41,517 nucleotides of DNA from Proteobacteria bacterium UBA6921 (GTDB lineage: Bacteria; Pseudomonadota; Gammaproteobacteria; SG8-11). The position numbers and the translations under genes are program-made. This document shows, in pieces, positions 1-6,799 of this stretch. Each line of letters starts with the position of its first letter. The stretch's first letter is position 1. The notes beneath the pieces are model-generated. The model ran no database searches. It was not told where the DNA came from and was given only the letters and a program-made list of their open reading frames with translations. The stretch is from assembly GCA_002450895.1 (NCBI GenBank), contig DKAR01000168.1:1-41517 (forward strand), given 5' to 3'.

Positions 1-621
1 GTTCGACGTGCGCGGCCAGATGTAATCCGATCCGATTAGATAGAACGTCTTCGCACCCTTCTCCTTGGCGATCCAGTCGAGCCCCGCGAGAATCTGCTGG
101 GTCGCTTCCTGCCCGGTGTAGAAGACGTTCTTGGACTGTTCGAGACCTTCGTAGAACGTCGGGTAGTACAACAGCCCATTGTTCTTCTCGAATACCGGCA
201 ATACCGCCTTGCGCGACGCGGACGTCCAGCATCCCATCACGGCGGCGACCTTGTCCTTTTCGAGTAGCTTCTTCGACTTCTCGGCAAAGGTAGGCCAGTC
301 GCTCGCGCCGTCTTCCTCGATCGTTACGATCTTGCGACCGAGCACACCGCCCATTTCGTTGATCTGGTCGATGGCCAGTTTTTCCGCTTCAACCGATCCG
401 GCTTCGCTGATCGCCATCGTTCCGGTCACCGAATGCAGAATTCCCACCGTAACCGTGCTGTCGGTGACGGCAAGACCGGTCGTGTTGACCGTGGCCGTCG
501 GCGGACCGGCGGCGTGGGCGCCGGGCATGACGCCTACCGTCGCCGCAACCGCTAACACACTGGAAAACACACCGGCGCGCATTCTCACACCGAACCCACT
601 CAGACATCTTTGTGTATACAT
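1..621 (-). CDS. urtA: Urea ABC transporter substrate-binding protein, N-terminal part (cut by window edge)
   Basis: Periplasmic receptor that would bind urea and deliver it to the UrtBCDE permease/ATPase. The 207 visible residues begin with a signal peptide (basic start, hydrophobic stretch, cleavage expected near GAHAAGPP), then the type-1 periplasmic-binding fold: VTVGILHSVTGTMA, a lysine/glutamate-rich helix, AAVMGCWTSASRK, and GSDYIWPRTSN, all typical of the UrtA branch of the amide/urea-binding family. The ATG is preceded by GAGGTG about 6 bases upstream. A near-consensus sigma-54 promoter lies 83-99 bp upstream, which fits nitrogen control. The C-terminal half and the rest of the urt operon lie outside the window to the left. 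Family assignment is secure; substrate follows from family similarity only. Confidence 0.93.
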   Translation of the reverse strand, partial: MYTQRCLSGFGVRMRAGVFSSVLAVAATVGVMPGAHAAGPPTATVNTTGLAVTDSTVTVGILHSVTGTMAISEAGSVEAEKLAIDQINEMGGVLGRKIVTIEEDGASDWPTFAEKSKKLLEKDKVAAVMGCWTSASRKAVLPVFEKNNGLLYYPTFYEGLEQSKNVFYTGQEATQQILAGLDWIAKEKGAKTFYLIGSDYIWPRTSN

Positions 622-703
622 GGAGCACCTCACTGGTCTTTGACGCGATGCGGCAAGTTCGCCGTCCCTGATGTGCGGAACACGTGTCCGCGTGAGATGA
701 GAA

Positions 704-720
704 TTGCATCCGATGTGCCA
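704..720 (-). promoter_or_regulatory. Sigma-54 (-24/-12) promoter for urtA
   Basis: Read on the minus strand this is TGGCAC-ATCGG-ATGCAA. It matches the RpoN consensus TGGCAC-N5-TTGCA at every position except one, with GG and GC separated by exactly 10 bases. Transcription would start near 694, giving a leader of about 70 bases ahead of the urtA ATG. Sigma-54/NtrC control of urea uptake is established in many proteobacteria. That this particular site is used is inference. Confidence 0.72.
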
Positions 721-840
721 GCGACGACCGCGCGCGACTGCAACCGTGTTTTCGCGTGACGCATATATAGAGCGATTTTGTTTTTGCGCGCGCTCGCAAC
801 GGCGCAGCGACTTTCAACGAACGCAATCGATATTTTGCAT

Positions 841-857
841 TGCACTGCGCGCGTGCA
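841..857. promoter_or_regulatory. NtrC-type enhancer site (perfect dyad)
   Basis: The sequence is TGCAC-N7-GTGCA, the full inverted-repeat core of the NtrC consensus. Its centre is about 155 bp upstream of the predicted urtA start of transcription, within the usual range for an enhancer. Binding is inferred from the match, not shown. Confidence 0.55.
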
Positions 858-879
858 GCTGCTGCATGAGTGTGGCGCG

Positions 880-894
880 ATGCAAAGAAGTCTT
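880..894 (+). repeat. 15-bp direct repeat, copy 1 (ATGCAAAGAAGTCTT)
   Basis: An identical 15-mer recurs at 1048-1062 in the same orientation, 168 bp downstream. Each copy lies close to an NtrC-like dyad: copy 1 begins 23 bp after one, copy 2 ends 6 bp before the other. The core contains GAAGTCTT, weakly palindromic. I do not recognise the binding protein. Confidence 0.5.
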
Positions 895-1047
895 TCTTCG
901 ACGTGATGTGTTTTTCAACTGCGCGGTCGCGATCTGTCTCAACGCATCTTTCCAGATGCGCGTTTCACATTTTTTCACGATGCCTGTATCCGGACTCAAG
1001 CGGACTATATACGGCACTTTTCGTACAGGATGAGCATCGATAACGCC

Positions 1048-1062
1048 ATGCAAAGAAGTCTT
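1048..1062 (+). repeat. 15-bp direct repeat, copy 2
   Basis: Exact copy of the 15-mer at 880-894. It sits immediately upstream of the second NtrC-like dyad and about 100 bp upstream of the sigma-54-like element facing fmdA. Confidence 0.5.
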
Positions 1063-1067
1063 GCCAT

Positions 1068-1084
1068 TGCACTACACGCGTGCG
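1068..1084. promoter_or_regulatory. NtrC-type enhancer site (one mismatch)
   Basis: The sequence is TGCAC-N7-GTGCG, one base off the symmetrical NtrC core. Its centre lies about 108 bp upstream of the start site predicted from the sigma-54-like element at 1157-1172, a standard enhancer distance. Confidence 0.45.
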
Positions 1085-1156
1085 GAGTTTGCGTCTTTGT
1101 TGAGCAACAGACTCCTGCAGGACCAGAACGGAGGTAATCGTTATGTTGCGGAAAGC

Positions 1157-1172
1157 AGGCGTTTTCCTTGCG
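1157..1172 (+). promoter_or_regulatory. Possible sigma-54 promoter for fmdA
   Basis: AGGCGT-TTTCC-TTGCG keeps the essential GG and GC dinucleotides exactly 10 bases apart and the TTGC block, but departs from TGGCAC in three positions. A start near 1184 would leave a 180-base leader before the fmdA ATG. Weaker than the urtA element; the paired NtrC-like site upstream is the main reason to list it. Confidence 0.4.
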
Positions 1173-1363
1173 ATCCAGTGCGTGGCATATCCGATGCAGA
1201 AATACGATTGGGATGCCCGTTCGAGCCGACTGACTCGTACGGTCATCGCACCGAAGGCGAGACTGGATGGACCGCCTTCGACATGGACGTCACAGATATT
1301 TTTGAAACGTCGGCCGCGTGCGTGGCACGCGGCCGTTCCAATCGTGAACAAGGAGAAGTCATC

Positions 1364-2590
1364 ATGCCGAAGACGCTCATTTCATACGACTTCAAGAAGG
1401 CCCCGGAAGAACAGGTCTCGAAACCGCACAATCGCTGGCACCCGGACATCCCGATGGCCGCCTGGGTCAAACCGGGCAGCGAATTCCGTGTCGAGTGCTT
1501 CGACTGGACGGGCGGTCAAATCAACAACGACAACAGTGCGAATGATATTCGCGACGTCGATCTCACCAAGGTTCACTATTTGAGTGGCCCCTATGGCGTT
1601 GAGGGCGCAGAGCCCGGTGATCTTCTCGTCGTCGATATCCTGGATGTCGGCGCGCTGCCCCATTCCGAATGGGGCTTCACCGGAATATTTGCCAAGGAGA
1701 ACGGCGGCGGTTTTCTCACCGAACACTATCCGGACGCTCGCAAGGCCGTCTGGGATTTTCACGGGCTGTATGCGAGCTCACGCCATATTCCTCACGTCAG
1801 GTTCGCAGGAACTCTGCATCCCGGCCTGATTGGCTGTTTACCGTCCGCCGATTTGCTGAAGACATGGAATTCACGCGAAGGCGCACTCGTTGAAACGAAT
1901 CCCAATCGCACACCACCGCTGGCCACGCTTCCCTACGCGCCAACGGCGCTGATGGGAAACATGACCGGCGCTGCGGCAAAGGCCGCTGCAGCGGAAGGCG
2001 CGCGTACCGTTCCGCCACGCGAGCACGGTGGCAACTGCGACATCAAGAATCTCTCGCGCGGTTCGCGGGTGTACTTTCCCGTGTATCAGAAAGGCGCCGG
2101 CCTCTCGATGGGCGACATTCACTTCTCGCAAGGTGACGGCGAAATTACGTTTTGCGGCGCAATCGAAATGGCGGGATACATCGATATCGGAGTAAGCCTG
2201 ATCAAGGGCGGCGTGAAGAAGTACGGAATTACCAACCCGATCTTCCGCCCCTCCCCGATCGATCCACGCTACAACGATTACCTGATCTTCGAGGGCATTT
2301 CAGTCGATGAACAGGGCAAGCAGTATTACCTCGATGCGCATGTCGCGTATCGCCGCGCCTGTCTCAATGCCATCGAATACATGAAGAAGTTTGGTTATAC
2401 CGGCGAGCAAGCCTACGCTATCCTCGGCACTGCACCGGTAGAAGGACATATCTCCGGCATCGTCGACATCCCGAATGCCTGCGCCACGCTCTGGCTGCCG
2501 ACGCAAATCTTCGACTTCGACATTCGTCCCAACGCGAGCGGTCCCGTACGCGAGGTGGATGGCGAAGTGGATCTTGCGGCGACGAGCTAG
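1364..2590 (+). CDS. fmdA: Formamidase (acetamidase/formamidase family)
   Basis: Hydrolyses formamide to formate and ammonia in the cytoplasm. The 408-residue product matches the usual length of FmdA (about 407 residues in Methylophilus) and is recognisable throughout: an N-terminus MPKTLISYDF, HNRWHPDIP, the GQINNDNSANDI segment, HPGLIGCLPS, EHGGNCDIKNL, MGDIHFSQGDGEI and SGIVDIPNACATLWLP. I chose the ATG preceded by AAGGAG eight bases upstream. The frame stays open 101 codons further back, but that extension is unlike the family and crosses the control region. It is the first gene of a plus-strand set with a zinc-ribbon gene and an XRE regulator, and it diverges from urtA, so both gene products would supply ammonia from small amides. 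Expression is probably nitrogen-regulated through the sigma-54-like element upstream. Confidence 0.93.
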   Translation: MPKTLISYDFKKAPEEQVSKPHNRWHPDIPMAAWVKPGSEFRVECFDWTGGQINNDNSANDIRDVDLTKVHYLSGPYGVEGAEPGDLLVVDILDVGALPHSEWGFTGIFAKENGGGFLTEHYPDARKAVWDFHGLYASSRHIPHVRFAGTLHPGLIGCLPSADLLKTWNSREGALVETNPNRTPPLATLPYAPTALMGNMTGAAAKAAAAEGARTVPPREHGGNCDIKNLSRGSRVYFPVYQKGAGLSMGDIHFSQGDGEITFCGAIEMAGYIDIGVSLIKGGVKKYGITNPIFRPSPIDPRYNDYLIFEGISVDEQGKQYYLDAHVAYRRACLNAIEYMKKFGYTGEQAYAILGTAPVEGHISGIVDIPNACATLWLPTQIFDFDIRPNASGPVREVDGEVDLAATS

Positions 2591-2601
2591 ACACCGCCAA
2601 C

Positions 2602-2631
2602 CCCGGCGTCGCCCACCACCGCGACGCCGGG
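2602..2631 (+). terminator. Intercistronic hairpin between fmdA and fmdB
   Basis: A 10-bp perfect stem (CCCGGCGTCG and its complement) with a 10-base loop lies 12 bases after the fmdA stop. No T-tract follows, so it is more likely an mRNA-stabilising or attenuating hairpin than a full terminator. Confidence 0.45.
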
Positions 2632-2671
2632 CTGCGGCCCGGAAACATCTACCAGACAGGGAGAAACGCAC

Positions 2672-3004
2672 ATGCCGATTTATGATTATGACTGCCCTCA
2701 GTGCGGAATCTTTTCGAAGTTGAACCCGATGAGCCGCGCTCAGGACCCGGCGCCGTGCCCCAAGTGCGGTCACACGAGTCGACGTCGTATCAGCGCACCG
2801 TATATTGCGGGCATGCCGAGCGCGCTGCGCCAGGCACATGAACGCAACGAGCGCAGTGCACACGAACCGCGAACCGTGCGCAAATCTTCGTGCGGGTGTA
2901 GTGGGGCCCATACGTGCAAACCGAAATCCGGAAACGATGCAGGCAAAACGCCTCTGCAATCATCAACACGACTGAATCAGCGGCCCTGGATGCTGGGTCA
3001 TTGA
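2672..3004 (+). CDS. fmdB: FmdB-type zinc-ribbon protein
   Basis: Small protein (110 residues) with the FmdB/YHS-like zinc ribbon at its N-terminus: MPIYDYDCPQCG followed by PCPKCGH, giving two CxxC knuckles (around residues 9-12 and 30-33). The C-terminal half is basic and polar and ends with a further cluster CGCSGAHTC, perhaps a second metal site. FmdB proteins are proposed regulators of formamidase genes, and the gene follows fmdA by 81 bp, which agrees with that role. The start has GGGAGA nine bases upstream. The biochemical function of this family is still poorly defined, so 'regulatory zinc ribbon' is the most that can be said. Confidence 0.85.
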   Translation: MPIYDYDCPQCGIFSKLNPMSRAQDPAPCPKCGHTSRRRISAPYIAGMPSALRQAHERNERSAHEPRTVRKSSCGCSGAHTCKPKSGNDAGKTPLQSSTRLNQRPWMLGH

Positions 3005-3043
3005 GGTCAATCGGCGCACACATGCAAACCAGTGGGGTGTTCA

Positions 3044-3355
3044 ATGTTCGCATCAACCCCGGACGAGTCCCGCATCCTGAAACTGTTGGGACGTGAACTG
3101 CTACAGAAGCGGACCGCACGCAAACAGCGTCAGGCGGATTTCGCCGCACGGATGGGAATTTCCGTGCCCACCTATCGCCGCATGGAGCGTGGCAGCGGCT
3201 ATGTCCCGATCGCCTATTGGATGCGCGCACTAACCGTGCTCGATACCCTGAAGGGTTTTGAGACGGTGCTGACCTATAGCGAACACTTCGATGCCCCAAT
3301 GGATGCCGCGAAATCCAACGGCAGCGAGAAAAGTAGCGCGCGGTCCGCAGGATAA
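3044..3355 (+). CDS. XRE-family helix-turn-helix regulator
   Basis: A 103-residue protein with a Cro/CI-type helix-turn-helix: LGRELLQKRTARKQRQADFAARMGIS, then VPTYRRMERGSGYVPIAYWMRALTVL. The C-terminal 30 residues are polar and probably disordered. It resembles small HipB/antitoxin-like XRE proteins, but no toxin gene is adjacent. A GTG four codons upstream could also serve; I prefer the ATG because GGGGTG lies about six bases before it. It follows fmdB by 39 bp and probably belongs to the same transcript. Its targets cannot be read from the sequence. Confidence 0.8.
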   Translation: MFASTPDESRILKLLGRELLQKRTARKQRQADFAARMGISVPTYRRMERGSGYVPIAYWMRALTVLDTLKGFETVLTYSEHFDAPMDAAKSNGSEKSSARSAG

Positions 3356-3368
3356 TTTAATCCTGCGG
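3345..3368. terminator. Hairpin between convergent genes
   Basis: A perfect 9-bp stem (CCGCAGGAT and complement) with a 6-base A/T loop overlaps the stop codon of the XRE gene and precedes the end of the facing SRPBCC gene. There is no T-run on either strand, so it is a candidate bidirectional transcription end rather than a classical terminator. Confidence 0.45.
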
Positions 3369-3384
3369 GAGCGATCGGTACGTG

Positions 3385-3837
3385 TCAGTCCGGTATTTCC
3401 GGATCGACGAGCTGGGCCAACAGCGTCAGCGATTCCTGCCAACCGGCGTAGCAGAACTCGAGCGGGATCGCCGCCGGGATACCTTCCTGCACAATGGTCA
3501 GCTCGGTTCCCACGGCGACCTTACGCAACGTAATCGTCACCTGCATTTGGCCCGGCAAATTGGGATCGTCAAATTCATCGGTGTAGCGAATGAGTTCATT
3601 TGGAATCAGTTCGACATACCGCCCCCCGAAAGAATGGCTCTTGCCCGTTGTGAAGTTGGTGAACGACATCTTGTGGCCGCCGCCCACCCGCGCATCCATG
3701 TGATGAACCTTGCAGGTAAATCCATGCGGTGGAATCCACTTCACCAGTGCGTCCGGATCGAGAAAGGCACGATAAACACGTTCCGGCGGCGCGCGCAGCA
3801 CTCGATGCAGTCTTACGGTGTTTCCTTTGTCACTCAT
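3385..3837 (-). CDS. SRPBCC (AHSA1-type) domain protein, last gene of the ArsR operon
   Basis: A 150-residue START/SRPBCC-fold protein of the AHSA1 group: TVRLHRVLRAPPERVYRAFLDPDALVKWIPP at the N-terminus, then the strand pattern GGGHKMSFTNF, GRYVELIPNELIRYTDEF and the C-terminal helix GWQESLTLLAQLVD that closes the hydrophobic cavity. Proteins of this fold bind small hydrophobic ligands or act as ligand-binding partners; no catalytic residues can be assigned. The ATG was chosen over an upstream in-frame ATG because GGGAG lies nine bases ahead of it. It is one of three related but non-identical SRPBCC proteins in this operon. Confidence 0.85.
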   Translation of the reverse strand: MSDKGNTVRLHRVLRAPPERVYRAFLDPDALVKWIPPHGFTCKVHHMDARVGGGHKMSFTNFTTGKSHSFGGRYVELIPNELIRYTDEFDDPNLPGQMQVTITLRKVAVGTELTIVQEGIPAAIPLEFCYAGWQESLTLLAQLVDPEIPD

Positions 3838-3896
3838 GATTCGAACTCCCGGGTTGGATACGCCTTTTTCAAGCACACCTGGTACAGGTGCACCGC

Positions 3897-4544
3897 TCAG
3901 TGATCTTTGGTGATGAGGTAGTGTGTGGCCGCTTCCGTAGGCACGCGCTTCGCGACGGAGTAACCCAGCTCCGGCAAATTGACTCCCGCAAACAAGGGCT
4001 CACCGGTACCCAGCAACAAAGGCGATTCCGCAATGTGCATCTCGTCGATGAGTTTCGCCTGCAGGTATTGCCTGATCGTCGCCGCGCCGCCGCCGATTCG
4101 AATGTCTTTTTCGCTTGCCGCGGCCTTTGCTCGGTCCAGCGCCGCGTGAATTCCGTCTGATACAAAATGGAACGTGGTACCGCCTTCCATTGGAATGGAT
4201 GCGCGCGCGTGATGCGTCAGCACGAATACATCGCAGTGGTACGGCGGCGTATCACCCCACCACCCTTTCCACTGCTCATCCGGCCATGCGCCCCGGATCG
4301 GACCAAACATATTGCGACCCAGGATCCACGCACCGATGTTCTCAAATCCGCGCTGGATGAAGTCGTCATCGACACCCGTCGCGCCTCCGTCCCGCCCAAA
4401 CATTTTTTGTAACGTTCGCGTTCCAAACGCCCATTGATGCAATCCCATTCCACCGACACCCATGGGCTCCTTGAGACTCTGGTTCGGTCCCGCACCAAAG
4501 CCGTCCACCGATATGGAAAAACTTGCCACTCTGACTTTGCTCAT
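3897..4544 (-). CDS. Dihydrofolate reductase family (RibD C-terminal-like) protein
   Basis: A 215-residue member of the RibD C-terminal/DHFR-like superfamily: SKVRVASFSISVDGFGAGPNQS at the N-terminus, GAWILGRNMF, PYHCDVFVLTHHAR, the nucleotide-binding segment KDIRIGGGAATIRQYL, and IDEMHIAESPLLLGTGEPLF. The fold binds NAD(P)H in characterised members, but this subgroup has no assigned substrate and should not be called folA. The chosen ATG has AGGA nine bases upstream; another ATG three codons earlier abuts the ribosome-binding site and is less likely. Located between two SRPBCC genes on the same strand, 37 and 59 bp away, so co-transcription is very likely. Confidence 0.85.
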   Translation of the reverse strand: MSKVRVASFSISVDGFGAGPNQSLKEPMGVGGMGLHQWAFGTRTLQKMFGRDGGATGVDDDFIQRGFENIGAWILGRNMFGPIRGAWPDEQWKGWWGDTPPYHCDVFVLTHHARASIPMEGGTTFHFVSDGIHAALDRAKAAASEKDIRIGGGAATIRQYLQAKLIDEMHIAESPLLLGTGEPLFAGVNLPELGYSVAKRVPTEAATHYLITKDH

Positions 4545-4581
4545 GCTGTGCATTCCTGATGTTCGTGTTCGTAAAAACCGG

Positions 4582-5115
4582 CTATGCCGTCCCGGAAACA
4601 AGTTTGGCCAGATAGGCATCGAGCTGCGCCATTGATCCCGCCCAACCTTGCGACATACCGTCGTGCGCCGCATCGAAAGTCTCGCATTCATCTGTTGGCG
4701 TATCCGGCAACAGCGACCACACCAGTGTGAACAAAGTGCCTTCAGCGTGCTTTTCAAAAGTAAACGTCGTCAGCAACTTCAGCGGCCAAGTCGGAGAACC
4801 CGGGTGGCGGGTGATGTTCCCGTCCGGATCGGAAAATGAATTGACCAGCACGATCCGTTCAGGCGGCGCGATTTCCCGGTACGAAATCTTGCCCCACATT
4901 TCGTGGCCCGCTGGACTTCGCAGTCCATAGTGATATCCACCTCCGGGGCGAAAATCCATATTGGCAGCGATGACCGCGAACCCCCTTGGGCCCCACCACT
5001 CTTTCATGTGTTCCGGTTGCGTAAACACTTTGAAAACAAGTTCGCGCGGTGCTTTGAGCACGCGGGTTAAAACGAAATCCTTGTAGTTCTTCTTCGGCGT
5101 GGATGATGCGGACAT
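4582..5115 (-). CDS. SRPBCC (AHSA1-type) domain protein
   Basis: A 177-residue AHSA1-type protein: DFVLTRVLKAPRELVFKVFTQPEHMKEWWGPRGF is the family signature, with the WWGP motif near residue 42, followed by RPGGGYHYGLRSP, GKISYREIAPPERIVLVNSF and the closing helix MSQGWAGSMAQLDAYLAKL. A good ribosome-binding site (AAGGAG, eight bases upstream) supports the start. It is third in the ArsR-led operon. The WWGP-bearing proteins here resemble each other more than the shorter last copy, which has WIPP at the same place. Confidence 0.88.
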   Translation of the reverse strand: MSASSTPKKNYKDFVLTRVLKAPRELVFKVFTQPEHMKEWWGPRGFAVIAANMDFRPGGGYHYGLRSPAGHEMWGKISYREIAPPERIVLVNSFSDPDGNITRHPGSPTWPLKLLTTFTFEKHAEGTLFTLVWSLLPDTPTDECETFDAAHDGMSQGWAGSMAQLDAYLAKLVSGTA

Positions 5116-5164
5116 TTTAATCTCCTTAATTTTTCAGCCCGATCCGGCTGAACTCAATTCGAAT

Positions 5165-5650
5165 TCACTCCTGCAAAGTCGCGACGTAGTCGTCCAAACG
5201 ACCCAGCGTCTGCTGGCCGCCCTCGATGGCGCCAAAATCTTTCACGACCCGGTCGCGCTCGGCTGGCGTGTCGAAAACCATGTGGATCGTGACGCGTGTT
5301 TCCTTTTCACTTACGACCTCAAACAACCAGGTCGAGTAAAAGCTCACCCCGGCACCGCCTGCGCGCGCGCCGCCGTGCGCAAATTCGATGCGCTCCGGTT
5401 TTTCCACGACGCGAAACACACTGCTGTTCGGATAGATCGTTCCATCCGGACCGCACATCGTGTGCTTCCAGACGCCGCCGACGCGAACGTCCATTTTTTT
5501 GATCGTGGTGGTGAATCCGATCGGACCCCACCATTTCGCCACGTGCTCCGGGTCCGTCCACACTTTCCATACAAGTTCACGCGCGGCCTTCACCACGCGA
5601 GTGATGACGATTTCACGATCGGCCGTGGAATCACTTCTTTTTTCGGCCAC
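5165..5650 (-). CDS. SRPBCC (AHSA1-type) domain protein, overlaps the ArsR gene
   Basis: A 161-residue AHSA1-type protein: IVITRVVKAARELVWKVWTDPEHVAKWWGPIGF, then VRVGGVWKHTMCGPDG, FRVVEKPERIEFAHGG and the helix GQQTLGRLDDYVATL. I start it at a GTG that lies within the end of the arsR-type gene (20-base overlap), because AAGGAG is seven bases upstream and the sequence before it is unlike the family. The overlap indicates translational coupling, so regulator and ligand-binding protein would be made together. ArsR plus AHSA1 pairs are common in bacteria; the ligand is unknown. Confidence 0.88.
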   Translation of the reverse strand: MAEKRSDSTADREIVITRVVKAARELVWKVWTDPEHVAKWWGPIGFTTTIKKMDVRVGGVWKHTMCGPDGTIYPNSSVFRVVEKPERIEFAHGGARAGGAGVSFYSTWLFEVVSEKETRVTIHMVFDTPAERDRVVKDFGAIEGGQQTLGRLDDYVATLQE

Positions 5651-5984
5651 TTTTTTTCTCCTTGGCTTGCAGGTCCTGAAGGTAGGCCTCGAGCCGGTCA
5701 AGCCGGGCCTCCCAGACGGCGCGGTAGTGATCGATCCATTCCTCGGCATCCTGCAGCGGTGCGGCTTCGAGCCGGCACGGCCGCCACTGCGCCTCGCGCC
5801 CACGTGTGATCAATCCCGCCCGCTCCAGGACCTTCAAGTGCTTTGTTACCGCCGGGAGACTGATGTGAAAGGGTTCGGCCAGCTCGGTCACCGATTTTTC
5901 GCCCGTCGCAAGACTCGCAATGATCGCGCGCCGCGTAGGGTCGGCCAGCGCTGCGAATGTTGCACTCAGGGGATCCAGGGCCAT
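5631..5984 (-). CDS. ArsR-family winged-helix regulator heading the SRPBCC operon
   Basis: A 117-residue ArsR/SmtB-type repressor: DPLSATFAALADPTRRAIIASLATGEKSVTELA, recognition helix region ISLPAVTKHLKVLERAGLI and wing TRGREAQWRPCRLE. The metal-binding CxCxxC motif of classical ArsR proteins is absent, placing it with the non-metal-sensing group often coupled to AHSA1-type proteins. The C-terminus is lysine-rich. It is the first gene of a five-gene minus-strand operon, and a perfect inverted repeat ends only 11 bp before its start codon, pointing to autorepression. The inducer is not predictable. Confidence 0.9.
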   Translation of the reverse strand: MALDPLSATFAALADPTRRAIIASLATGEKSVTELAEPFHISLPAVTKHLKVLERAGLITRGREAQWRPCRLEAAPLQDAEEWIDHYRAVWEARLDRLEAYLQDLQAKEKKSGRKKK

Positions 5985-5994
5985 CGTTTGTTTA

Positions 5995-6020
5995 ACCTAA
6001 AGGTTATTTAACCTTTAGGT
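5995..6020. promoter_or_regulatory. ArsR operator: perfect 12-bp inverted repeat
   Basis: Two arms, ACCTAAAGGTTA and its exact complement, are separated by two bases. Each arm is itself nearly symmetrical (ACCT-AA-AGGT). The site begins directly after the -10 element of the predicted promoter, so a bound dimer would cover the transcription start. Position and symmetry make it the likely operator of the adjacent ArsR-type repressor. Confidence 0.75.
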
Positions 6021-6049
6021 AAACTACGACGAGCATGCCCGGCCGTCAA
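6021..6049 (-). promoter_or_regulatory. Sigma-70-type promoter of the ArsR-SRPBCC operon
   Basis: On the minus strand TTGACG (five of six to consensus) is followed after exactly 17 bp by TAGTTT. The inverted repeat begins immediately downstream. No other promoter-like pair is visible before the start codon. Confidence 0.55.
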
Positions 6050-6201
6050 GCGGTAATTTGCGGCCTGCTCAAATCGCGCGCACTGCATTCTTGATTGGCG
6101 CAATAAACTTCGGGGATTGTTTGGAACTGAAAATAATTTGGATTCGACACAGAAACGAGAAGGAAAAAGTCCGCCGTGTCTTTACTTGAACCGAAGCGAC
6201 G

Positions 6202-6783
6202 TCAGTCGCGCCGCACCCACTTCCAACCGATGATCATCGGTTTGATGAGATTTTCTTTTTTCCAAATCAGGTAGAACAACAACGCGGCGACATGCAAACC
6301 GACCAGCACGGTCACAACATCTGACAGGAGGCTGTGCCAGGCATTGAACTTGTCGGCGATATGATCTGACACGTACCGGTTCAACGGCCCGTATTCATCA
6401 AAGTCTTCGGTCGCAATGAACAGGCCCGTACTCGCAACACTGATCGTTATCGCGAGAATGGCGATAACCGATATCGAACCGAGCGGGTTATGGCCGGGCG
6501 TGCCGCTGGGCTCGCGAGCAAACACGGTTTTCAGATAATTGAGCAACGACGACACACGAGGAAACAACTTTAGCAGTCGTATTGGCGCCGGACCGATGAG
6601 CCCCCATAACAAACGAAACACCATCAAACCCAGGATGACGTAACCGAGATAGAAGTGCCAACGCACCGTATCCAGCGACATGTACTTGCCGAAGAACCAG
6701 CACAACACCATGCTGACAACCAGAACCCAGTGCCACAAACGGGTCACTGGGTCCCAGATCTTTTCTCGCTGCAGCGATTTCAC
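6202..6783 (-). CDS. Cytochrome b561 family membrane protein
   Basis: A 193-residue four-helix integral membrane protein of the bacterial cytochrome b561 / Ni-Fe hydrogenase b-type group: KIWDPVTRLWHWVLVVSMVLCWFFG (first helix with the haem-ligand His of RLWHW), VRWHFYLGYVILGLMVFRLLWGLIGP, SVIAILAITISVASTGLFI, and FNAWHSLLSDVVTVLVGLHVAALLFYL with two further His candidates. It would pass electrons between quinol and a periplasmic haem protein. Translation starts at GTG with AGG six bases upstream. The gene follows the cytochrome c' gene by 16 bp, a frequent pairing, so cytochrome c' is its natural redox partner. Confidence 0.88.
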   Translation of the reverse strand: MKSLQREKIWDPVTRLWHWVLVVSMVLCWFFGKYMSLDTVRWHFYLGYVILGLMVFRLLWGLIGPAPIRLLKLFPRVSSLLNYLKTVFAREPSGTPGHNPLGSISVIAILAITISVASTGLFIATEDFDEYGPLNRYVSDHIADKFNAWHSLLSDVVTVLVGLHVAALLFYLIWKKENLIKPMIIGWKWVRRD

Positions 6784-6799
6784 AACAACCTACGACAAA

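Larger units (their letters stand above)
622..1363. other. Divergent control region between urtA and fmdA
   Basis: This 742-bp interval holds no gene I can support. It contains the sigma-54 promoter for urtA, two NtrC-like dyads, a 15-bp direct repeat and a weaker sigma-54-like element facing fmdA. Two open frames enter fmdA from here, but neither has the look of a conserved protein. The interval is unusually long for this gene-dense window, as expected for enhancer-dependent promoters. Confidence 0.6.

Noticed and set aside
1061..1363. In-frame 101-codon extension of fmdA
   Set aside because: It lacks similarity to the formamidase N-terminus, crosses the NtrC-like and sigma-54-like sites, and the ATG at 1364 has a strong ribosome-binding site and matches the family length.
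1143..1583. 146-codon open frame with GGAGGT eight bases upstream of its ATG
   Set aside because: More than half lies out of frame inside fmdA, the sequence is arginine-rich and low in structure, and the putative fmdA promoter lies inside it. A short leader peptide cannot be fully excluded.
2300..2959. 219-codon minus-strand frame over fmdA and fmdB
   Set aside because: Arginine/alanine-rich, spans two real genes and the hairpin between them; no start signal.
5099..5809. 236-codon plus-strand frame over the SRPBCC and ArsR genes
   Set aside because: Antisense to two clearly assigned genes with overlapping starts and ribosome-binding sites; no domain seen.
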